Made by a program: the position numbers and the translations under genes
Notes under the pieces: model-generated
Databases searched by the model: none
What the model was told of the DNA's origin: nothing
What the model saw: the letters and a program-made list of their open reading frames with translations, nothing else
NCBI GenBank assembly: GCA_034696485.1
Contig: JAQIWT010001310.1
Location: 1 to 11,390, forward strand
Direction of reading: 5' to 3'
DNA: 11,390 nt
DNA from: Isohypsibius dastychi
Lineage: Eukaryota; Tardigrada; Eutardigrada; Parachela; Isohypsibiidae
Part shown: positions 1 to 8,976 of the stretch, piece after piece
Layout of the letters: each line of letters begins with the position of its first letter
Position numbering within the stretch: the first letter of the stretch is position 1

Positions 1-130
1 AGTAACATCATCATTTACTTGTGTCATCCCAAACCGGCAACCGAATAAATGTTCAACCACCAAATGAGCAAACACAAAGGATAATGACAATAGCCGCGAA
101 AAGACCGGTATCATGTTAAATCTCACGGAG

Positions 131-579
131 GTGGAACCCTGCCACCATAGTGGCTCCGCTAGACAGCCACAATGTCTGCATTTTACAAAACGAACCGCAT
201 TTGGAAAATTCCGGAACAATCACCGAATTGACCTTCCAATTTTTCCGAAATGTTCCTCCCTATTATGCAAGCGCCAACCTTCCGCAGTGGGGCTCATGAG
301 CAAAAAACATGGAACTCCGAAAACGGCGAAAAACTCAACATCCATGTAAAGTATGTTATTCCAGAAGAATCAAAATACAATTTTTCCAAACAACTAAGAG
401 AAATATATGTAATAAATTTGATAACGTTCGAGGATCACAACGGCAGAACTATTTCACATAAAACTCAGTCTTTGAAACTGACGAGCCTCATGAGCCGGGC
501 GATTGATTACCCGTTGGTTCTCGATGCGCTCAAAATGAACAACTATCCTGTCTTGAAAATTCAAAATAATACCACGTAA
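131..579 (+). pseudogene. Possible coding fragment, frame interrupted, unnamed
   Basis: A protein-like open stretch reads in one frame from about 120 to 296 (it includes APLDSHNVCILQNEP and ELTFQFFRNVPPYYASANLP) and stops with TGA at 297-299. A second protein-like frame, shifted by one base, is open from 229 to the TAA at 577-579 (it includes KLNIHVKYVIPEESKYNF and REIYVINLITFEDHNG). The two could be one gene joined by a 49 bp intron (252-300, GT..AG, but with weak splice sites). They could also be the last exon of a + strand gene broken by a one-base indel. No ATG opens the first frame: a stop lies at 117-119, so an upstream exon or a splice acceptor such as the AG at 129-130 would be needed. 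I do not recognise the family and assign no function. Chance open frames remain possible. Confidence 0.3.
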
Positions 580-782
580 AATAACAGAAAACTTATTCGA
601 AAATCCGGGGCCCTAAACGCAAACTATTCACGAGCCAGTTTCATTTTAGCAATGGACGCTCTCTGCGTTTAACAGAATGTTAAGTTTGAATAACAATATC
701 ACAGATAAAAACCAAAAACAAAATACAATTACAGTACTGACAACTGTGCTTGACGGACTTTTTCAAAAAGGAACACAAACAA
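580..782. other. Convergent intergenic spacer
   Basis: A 203 bp gap between the end of the unnamed + strand fragment and the stop codon of the minus-strand NICE-3 gene. It is A-rich and should hold 3' UTR sequence of one or both. I saw no RNA gene, repeat or clear AATAAA signal for either strand. Confidence 0.4.
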
Positions 783-1735
783 TCATACCATTTTATCGTG
801 AGATCTGGAGGTGGAAGGCGCCGAGTCGAAGGTTATCAACGGATTATCATGGAATACATGCAGCGGAACTTGCTCATCCCACGCAGCGGCATCGCTCTTC
901 AGAGTCTTCGGTTTCCGTTGACCAGCTCTTCTCAATTTCGCAAGCGGTTTCGAGCCCAAAACAGATCCCGCCGTACTCCCATCGCTATCTAACAATTCAT
1001 AGCCTTTTGGAAATTTCTTTTTTGTTGCAGTTTTGTCTTTGGAATCCTTTGCTTTAACAGAATCTTTCCGTTCAAAATCAACCGGAAAACTAATCTGGCT
1101 TTCGACTTTAGGTCTGACATTTCTAATGCTTTCCAGAGTTTTCAGCATGTCCATCGTCAATTTGGCCATTCTTTCGTATTCCTTTTCTCCAAATGGAGCC
1201 TCACCGAATCGCGCCAGGCGGTAGAGCCGGACGAATTCAGTGATAAACTGGACCGGAACTCTATCAACCGGAAACTCTCCTTTCCAACGATCGAAATATT
1301 CCCCAAGATCCTCGAACGCTGCCCAGTCGAACTGTGGCCCGAATTTCAGTAATTCAAGCTTGAGTAAAACAGCAAAATCCAACGCTTTTGCTCGGTGAAT
1401 GTAGTTGGGAACCGATTGATTTCGAAAATATCTGAAATAAAAATGGTTGAAAATTCGAACAAAAATCGGAGTTTCTAAAGTCGGTACTTTGTCCATTGGT
1501 CGTCCCACATTTGTGGCTGGACATCCACATCGAACATTTCTGCGATATTTCGCTGGATGTGAGCCGTAAAGGAGGGGGAAGCTCCAAACTGGGATTGTTT
1601 TAGGAGAGGTCGGGAAAGCAGATCCCGCACTTTGAAGCGAGCGATCTGGCGATGCGCGACAATGAACAAGATGACAAATACAGCGAAACCCACGCCAATT
1701 ATTATTATAATTTCCACTCCACTCAATTTTGCCAT
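783..1735 (-). CDS. C1orf43/NICE-3 family single-pass membrane protein
   Basis: Two exons on the minus strand: 1735-1488 and 1431-783, joined across a 56 bp GT-AG intron (1487-1432, acceptor tttatttcag). They encode 298 aa, against about 253 in human C1orf43. The start at 1735 has a strong context (gccATGg). Residues 8-27 form one hydrophobic segment (VEIIIIIGVGFAVFVILFIV), followed by a basic HRQIARFK stretch. Human C1orf43 has the same arrangement (VFVLLFIFVKRQIMRF). Further matches are NQS.NYIHRAKALD (human NQSCYNYLYRMKALD), which spans the splice site and supports the join, and ARFGEAPFGEKEYERM (human ARYGTGVFGQNEYLRY). The C-terminal 90 residues are Lys/Ser/Asp-rich, probably disordered, and account for the extra length. 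In mammals the protein is Golgi- and endomembrane-associated and was linked to phagocytosis in screens; its biochemical role is unclear. It probably shares a divergent promoter with the zinc transporter at 2432. Confidence 0.85.
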
Positions 1736-2071
1736 GGCTGGACCGGGGCAGAAAACGATTCAGATCCGCAGAGTCAAATTCCAGATTATGGACATTTTCA
1801 TCACGAATAACACGAAGCTGAAGCTCCAAAGATTTACGAGAGAATGAGCGCACCATATACGGTACAGCTCAAAACAACACTAGTTCACATTCGATCCTTG
1901 GAAAGCATAATTCTTTTGTATGGGAGAACAGGATTGCAAACGACTAAAGAATTTTGATCTCAAATATAATCTGTTTTTGCCAACTCCGGTTCGCTTTGGC
2001 GCACCAAGCATCGATCGTAAGATGTAAGCCACCCACCCAGTGTGGCTTTGCCATTTCCATGCGCCATCAAT

Positions 2072-2093
2072 CTGATTGGGGGGTTCATGACGT
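2072..2093. promoter_or_regulatory. CCAAT box (NF-Y type) next to CRE half-site
   Basis: CTGATTGG at 2072-2079 is the exact reverse complement of the NF-Y consensus CCAATCAG. Eight bases later TGACGT at 2088-2093 matches the CREB/ATF half-site. Closely spaced NF-Y and CREB/ATF sites are common in animal promoters. The pair lies about 340 bp from the NICE-3 start codon and about 150 bp upstream of the TATA-like box of ZnT7, so it could serve either gene. This is a motif match only. Confidence 0.35.
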
Positions 2094-2233
2094 TTCTGAC
2101 AGGCTCCGCCTGCTCCACGTATCTTTCAGAATCAGATGAATGCCACTATCAAAACTTGAATTTTGTCGCATTTTGTGAAGTTCGTCATCTTCTTCCGTAA
2201 TCTCTTGCGGCAAGATACATCAGGCAAGCATGG

Positions 2234-2240
2234 TATAAAA
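2234..2240 (+). promoter_or_regulatory. TATA-like box for the ZnT7 gene
   Basis: TATAAAA lies about 70 bp upstream of a good splice donor at 2311 that begins a probable 5' UTR intron. A TATA box here would place transcription start near 2262-2270 and give a short non-coding first exon ending at 2310. The spacing makes this a sensible core promoter, but only a 7-base motif supports it. Confidence 0.4.
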
Positions 2241-2310
2241 TCGGACTTGAAACGGATGGTGGCGAGAGGTTCGTCCGACATTCAGGAAGCACATCCTCGT
2301 ACTTGAAAAG

Positions 2311-2405
2311 GTAAGTTTTTTGACCTACATTTTTCTGAGGAAAAACGTGTGTGCCGTTGATCTATGCAGTTCGACTAGACCCATTGACTCTTTCTGATTT
2401 TGTAG
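2311..2405 (+). other. Probable 5' UTR intron of the ZnT7 gene
   Basis: The strong donor AAAAG|GTAAGT at 2311 and the acceptor TTTTGTAG ending at 2405 bracket 95 bp, 26 bases before the start codon at 2432. The donor is among the closest to consensus in the window, which makes a real intron likely although no coding frame crosses it. Confidence 0.55.
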
Positions 2406-2431
2406 CCCTAATTTTTTCAAGAAGCTGAAAA

Positions 2432-4618
<2,187 letters not shown>

Positions 4619-4997
4619 GAACTGTAATCGAAGCTTGCAAATGCCGCTGGTGTAAGTGCTGTTCTTTCTAATTGTCTCTGGGATCCCGTTGGATTGGAGT
4701 TTTTGATTAAATTTTATACTAGCTTGAAAGGAGTTTTTTTACATCACATTTTGGATTTCTGAAGACTTTGTCATCGTATAAATTATTCAAAGAAAATAAA
4801 ATAAAAAGATGGCGAACCAGTGATGGTGTCCAAATCGATGTTGTTACTAGGGATACTTTCTCACTGATGAAGAGTTGAGAGTTTCGCCCAGCGTTTTATG
4901 TAATCATTTGTTTCTGTTTTATTGTTTTAAAAAATGGACCGCGGCCTACTCAGAACGAATACTAAATTTTCCTGAACGGACTGGATTTCCGGGAGCA
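4619..4997 (+). other. Spacer between tandem zinc-transporter genes
   Basis: A 379 bp gap containing the ZnT7 3' UTR with polyadenylation signals at 4795-4805, then AT-rich sequence that must hold the promoter or 5' UTR of the second CDF gene. No TATA box, CpG-rich block or RNA gene was recognised. An in-frame ATG at 4875 could extend the downstream protein by 41 residues, but that extension is not family-like. Confidence 0.4.
4795..4805 (+). terminator. Overlapping polyadenylation signals of ZnT7
   Basis: Two overlapping AATAAA hexamers (4795-4800 and 4800-4805) lie 177-187 bp after the ZnT7 stop codon, within A-rich sequence. The position fits a short 3' UTR. Cleavage would be expected about 10-30 bases downstream. 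Confidence 0.5.
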
Positions 4998-7335
4998 ATG
5001 GAGGGATCGTCGACCTTGACTCTTTCTCGTCCAGCTCGCATACCCCGGGAACCTGGACTTTTACGAACCATGTTTTCCAGTCCAGGTTCATTGTCGATCT
5101 TGTTTTATGTTGTATTAAATTTTGGGTGTGCGTCGGTGGAACTCGGATATGGAGCGCTCTCGAATAAGTAAGTTACGTTTAGTCTGATCTATCTTTTCGA
5201 TCACTGATTTATTGGCGTTCAGCCTAAGTTTAGTCTCGGATTCTCTTCATATGTTCTTCGATTGCATTGCGGTGTATATTGGCTTGATCGCGCAGTCCAT
5301 CATTCGAGGGAATCCAAGTACGAGCTTGAAATATACTTACGGGTTAGTGAAGAATATTTTGAGACTTTTCTGGCTATGAATCTATATTGTCGGAATATTC
5401 AAGTTATTTAACGTGCTGTGCGCCATTATTTTAATTCTTGCGTTATTTATTGTAATAATAAATTGCAAATATTCAACGTTTCCTTCAGTGAGTTTTTTTA
5501 TGTTTTGGGTTCTTTATGATTTTTTGTACAGGTACGGACGAGCCGAACCAGTGGCTGCATTCGCTAGCTCCTGCTTTTTGATCTTTTTAATAGCCATGCT
5601 TTGTGGTGAAGCTTCTCAGGTACGTGTCTGTTTGCTGAGAATGTTTGCTTGACATCCTAGTGAATTTAGTGTATTTAGAGGATGCTAGTGAAAACTGCTC
5701 CAAAAGTCGATGAGATGTTGATACAGATCGCCGGTGCCGGACTGGGTGTGAATATTTTGGGGATAATAATAATAATCCTCAGTATGTATTTAGCAGAAGT
5801 TGATTTGGTCAGTTTTGACGAACTGTGTAACTGAATGGTTTTTCTTCAGATGGGCGTTTTGCGACAAAGAAGATGAAATCAAGAGGACAACTTTCGGCCG
5901 ATAAAAAGTCTGACGCTGCTCAGGATGATGAATCGAGGATATTTTTCGGTGAGGCTCTGCTCCGTATTTCGAATGTATCTCTCTGCGTTAGTCAACCATT
6001 TCCAAAACCTCAGTCAAGCAGAATCGTCGGGTTTTTGACGAGAACATTTTTTTATAAAATTACTTTCCTGAAAAAAGATTTTCTTAGCGAAATCTACGTG
6101 ATTATTCAAAGGGTCTCAGGTTGCAGAAATGAATGTTCCTGTTGACCTTTTTGACTTATGTTTTTGTTCTTGCTCGGTTTTGCGTTTTCCTTGAGATAAT
6201 CAAGTCTTCGTTATATATTTGCGTTTTTGGTAGGAATGCTGCTCCATGTTGTTGCCGACGCCCTGGGTTCGGTTGTCGCACTAGGCTCGGCATACCTCGT
6301 CGAGCAAACGGGAACTCCCTGGATCGATCCGGCATGTACTTTCTTCACGGCATTGTTACTCATGCTCGGGTAATATTTTGTGATTTTGGGTAATAATTTA
6401 CCGAATAAATGATGGCATTTTTATCCTAAATATTCTGATGCTATAGTTTAATCTAACAATCTTATAAAACCTACCATACCTATAATTCTATAAGACGAAC
6501 ATGACATCAAAATAATTTTCCTCTCCAAGAAGAATCCTCCTTGATATGTTTTTCCTGCACTCACGATGGTTTTTTTTCAGAGTTGTTCCATTATTGCGTG
6601 AAAGCACGGATGTACTTATGCTCCGTGTTCCACGGGACATGGACAAAGCAATGCAGCTCATCAAAACAGAAGTGAGTACTTATTTACTATGGAGTGAAAT
6701 CAAATATTACTTTGATTTTTTTACATTGTTAATTTCAAATCATTTTTTAAACTACTTACATCGTCTGTGCGTAATGATACGTGTAAGGATTTGTGGGTGT
6801 TCGGTTCCATGAATAATTCAAACCGTTTGATCGTTTTTATTCATAAATCTGTTTTTGCTTTGGTAACTAAATCTAATCTATCCGGGATGTTTTTTTCCAG
6901 CTGACCGAGCTTCCGACGACAGAAGAAATTAAGGGTCTTCGCGTCTGGACACTTTTTCGGCGGCGTTTAATTTCTACGGTCGTGATGGGAATCACAAATC
7001 CGCGCAATCAGGGTGAAGAAGAGCGGGTCGTCATGGGAGCTCGAAGTATCCTTGAGAAAAGAGGAATCCGGGATATAGTGGTCGAGCTGGAATACGATCG
7101 GAGCATAGGGAATGATTCGGAAGGAAAGGAGGGTTTTTTTGGATCAAAGGATAAGAAAGATAAAAAGAAAAAAGACCGGAAAGGCGGAGGTCTCTTGGAG
7201 AAACTGGGGAATTTTCGTCGGCGGAGTGTAATGCGAATGGAATCAACGTTGCGGCGTGCTTCGAAGTCAGGGGAAAAGTTGAAGAAAGCAGCAGAATCTC
7301 TGACGAGTACCCAGTCGTTGAAGTCTAAAAAATAA
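4998..7335 (+). CDS. Diverged ZnT7-like CDF transporter lacking the His-rich loop
   Basis: Eight exons: 4998-5167, 5223-5342, 5532-5619, 5679-5781, 5850-5948, 6234-6369, 6581-6671 and 6901-7335; 413 aa. The start at 4998 (agcaATGg) gives an N-terminus like that of its neighbour. Six membrane segments are visible. Both zinc-site HxxxD motifs are intact: H66/D70 in SDSLHMFFD and H198/D202 in LLHVVADALGS. It can therefore probably still bind metal, unlike human ZnT6. The loop before segment 5 (about 165-193) has no histidine; it is a short Lys/Asp/Ser stretch. The C-terminal domain (about 270-337) keeps VWTL and GIRDIVVELEY but replaces HFWTLC by RVWTLFRRR. A 76-residue Lys/Arg/Ser-rich tail (338-413) follows. 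Every intron matches a ZnT7 intron in position and phase, so it arose by duplication. It might pair with ZnT7, as ZnT5 does with ZnT6 (inference). Confidence 0.85.
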
Positions 7336-7686
7336 GCCCTGGATGTCGCAAATCTTGCAAAGCGATTGTTAACTGATATGAAAAGATTTAAGATGTGATT
7401 TTATACTCGGTACTGTCTAACAGTTTTGTCACGACAAATGACGTTTCGGGTTGTTTTTTGTTGTTTTTTTTGCGGCGTTGTTTCTATCCTCATTGATCGC
7501 TGGTGATCCTAGACGGCCATGGTTTCACAGTCGAAGAAGTTTGGAAATTTTTGCGACATTACATTACAACATGTGGACCAATATTTATGATAATGTTGCG
7601 ATGAAACTAATACCATGTACAGGTATTTGTATACATCTCCTTCTTTTCAACGGTGCCGAAACGTTAGGCCGTTGACCAACGAAAGG

Positions 7687-7704
7687 TCACGTCACGTCAC
7701 GTCA
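7687..7704 (-). promoter_or_regulatory. Triple overlapping TGACGTG (UPRE/CRE-like) repeat
   Basis: On the minus strand this reads TGACGTGACGTGACGTGA, three overlapping copies of TGACGTG with a 5-base period. TGACGTG(G/A) is the binding core of the unfolded-protein-response factors XBP1 and ATF6. ACGT-core sites also bind CREB/ATF proteins. The array lies about 200 bp upstream of the start codon of SPCS2, an ER gene of the kind induced by ER stress in other eukaryotes. Function here is inferred from motif and context. Confidence 0.45.
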
Positions 7705-7711
7705 TGTCTGT

Positions 7712-7750
7712 GGGTAAGGGTATCCTGGGGGAAGGGGGGGGGGGGTTGGG
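7712..7750 (+). repeat. G-rich tract, predicted G-quadruplex
   Basis: G-runs on the + strand at 7712-7714 (3), 7718-7720 (3), 7727-7731 (5), 7734-7745 (12) and 7748-7750 (3) are separated by loops of 2-6 bases. This meets the standard four-run G-quadruplex rule several times over. It lies 8 bases after the TGACGTG array and about 150 bp before the SPCS2 start codon. The 12-G run is also a likely site of length polymorphism or sequencing error. Confidence 0.6.
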
Positions 7751-7900
7751 TGAACGTGGTGCTGCCAAATTTTCGTGGAAGTTCAAATGAAATCTTGAAT
7801 CCTGTTTCGTCCTTGAATTTAGTTCAAGCTGGCTAGAACGTCCCCTCATCCGCTCGGCATTTAATCGTGGCTATTGTGTCCGTGAAACCTAATCATCAAA

Positions 7901-8876
7901 ATGCCCGAAAACCAAGCTGCTGCTGTTTCCGCACAGGTATGGTGCATATGCTCTATTCATTCAGTATATCGTTTTCTGACGTGGCTTGATTGTTATGGCT
8001 GAAATCATACTACTTCACAAAATCTGGTTTTCTGCCGTTTAGGAAGACAAACCCGTGAAAGTCGACAAATGGGATGGAAATGCGGTGAAAAATGCCCTGG
8101 ATGATGCTGTTCGAAAAGTTAGAAATTCATTGATTTGGGGAGAGAAAAATTTCGAGCTTTTGTCGTTTCGCAGGTTTTCACAAAAACCCAGTCATTCCAG
8201 GAAGATTTCAAGATTATGGATGGAAGATTGGCCATCAGCACGGTCTCTGTTCTGTTTTCGCTGGTCGCGCTGGCATACGATTATCTTTTTCCATTTCCTG
8301 CATCGAAATGGGTTCTGGCCATCTGTTCGGTTTCCTACTTCATCTCCGTTGGGTTATTAACGTTGTATCTGTGGTGGGTTGAACGTGGAGTGTTTCTTGT
8401 ATTCCGAGATGGGAAGAACACCTGGAAGGCAACTTCGACATTGAAAAAGTAAGATTTGCCGTCTGGATTTCTGAAGAGTTAGATTGTCCTCAGATAATTC
8501 TATTTCGGTGTTGAATAATATTTTTCTGTTTTTGCTTTGTTGGTTTAACTGACCTGGTTTAATTTTTTGGTGGTTTTTGGTTGAATTGAGTTTGCTAGAC
8601 TTACTTCCGGTTCATTGATTTTATTGTATCGGATTCTGACATTTTCCACCGAGTTTTCGTTTCGCACAGGCACAATGGTATTATTTTCTTTTTAGGTACG
8701 ATGATATATACACTCTCACACTCAAACGAGATGCTGACGGAGTTCAGACGAAGAATCAAGATGTCGCCAAGTCGGTTGCGGAATATTTCGACGAGAAAGG
8801 CAATCTCCATTTCGAAAAGTTTCAGGAAGAAGTTCTCAGATTGTTCCGGAGCATCAACAATAAAAAATCCAACTAA
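7901..8876 (+). CDS. SPCS2: Signal peptidase complex subunit 2 (SPC25)
   Basis: Four exons: 7901-7936, 8043-8117, 8174-8448 and 8696-8876; 188 aa (human 226, which has a longer N-terminus). The introns are 106, 56 and 247 bp, all GT-AG and in phase. SPCS2 is a non-catalytic subunit of the ER signal peptidase complex, which removes signal peptides from proteins entering the ER; it also contacts the Sec61 translocon. The match to human SPCS2 is clear: DKPVKVDKWDGNAVKNALDD (human DKPVKIDKWDGSAVKNSLDD), then KIMDGRLAI before the first membrane segment (about 56-75), the linker DYLFPFPASKWVLA, and a second membrane segment (about 84-106). The cytosolic C-terminus holds YDDIYTLTL and SVAEYFDEKGNL (human FDDKYTLKL and SIAKFFDHSGTL). 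The start context (tcaaaATG) is good and the first exon is short. ER-stress-like sites lie upstream and in intron 1. Confidence 0.95.
7977..7984 (+). promoter_or_regulatory. TGACGTGG site in SPCS2 intron 1
   Basis: TGACGTGG is an exact match to the XBP1/ATF6 UPRE core. It lies in the first intron of SPCS2, 40 bases after the end of exon 1. First introns often carry regulatory sites, and the same core occurs three times in the upstream array at 7687-7704. An 8-base match alone is weak evidence; recurrence around an ER gene raises it. Confidence 0.4.
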
Positions 8877-8976
8877 CCATTTTAAATATGCTCTGATCAT
8901 ATTTTCATTCGAAATATTCTTTGCATCAAAAGGATTCCCAGAAAAATTTGATATAATTAATAGTTAATACCGCGAG
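8877..8976. other. 100 bp convergent 3' gap between SPCS2 and ALG6
   Basis: Only 100 bp separate the SPCS2 stop (TAA 8874-8876, +) from the ALG6 stop (8979-8977, -). The gap is AT-rich and has no AATAAA on either strand. The two 3' UTRs therefore either use variant signals or overlap. The first AATAAA on the + strand after SPCS2 is at 9048-9053, inside the last ALG6 coding exon. Confidence 0.6.

Larger units (their letters stand above)
1736..2431. promoter_or_regulatory. Divergent promoter region
   Basis: These 696 bp separate the start codons of the minus-strand NICE-3 gene and the + strand ZnT7 gene, so they must hold both promoters and both 5' UTRs. Recognisable elements are a CCAAT/CRE-like pair near 2072-2093, a TATA-like box at 2234-2240 and a 5' UTR intron at 2311-2405, each listed separately. 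No credible coding exon was found. I saw no clear metal-response element (TGCRCNC core), which might have been expected for a zinc gene. Confidence 0.55.
7336..7900. promoter_or_regulatory. Spacer: 3' UTR of CDF paralogue and SPCS2 promoter
   Basis: This 565 bp interval must contain the end of the second CDF transcript and the promoter and 5' UTR of SPCS2. It holds a TGACGT at 7439-7444, a triple TGACGTG repeat (7687-7704) and a G-quadruplex motif (7712-7750), listed separately. No convincing AATAAA signal was seen after the CDF stop codon, and no TATA box near SPCS2. A 74-codon open frame at 7451-7675 is not convincing as a gene. Confidence 0.5.

Noticed and set aside
1436-1856. Unspliced 357-codon minus-strand frame covering 783-1856
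   Set aside because: Only its 3' part (783-1431) is coding. Upstream of 1432 the real NICE-3 exon uses another frame, which carries the membrane segment and ends at a good donor. The N-terminal half of the long frame is not family-like.
4875-4997. Upstream in-frame ATG extending the second CDF protein by 41 residues
   Set aside because: The extension is not family-like, and the ATG at 4998 has a better context and gives an N-terminus of the expected length.
4619-4997. Operon with spliced-leader trans-splicing between the two CDF genes
   Set aside because: Close tandem spacing and a TACTCAG at about 4949-4955 would permit it, but no spliced-leader evidence can be seen in genomic sequence, and the gap is large enough for a normal promoter.
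7451-7675. 74-codon + strand frame with a hydrophobic, signal-peptide-like N-terminus
   Set aside because: The hydrophobic start comes from a T-rich run in non-coding sequence. The remainder has no recognised motif, no splice partner and no conserved feature. A small secreted peptide cannot be fully excluded.
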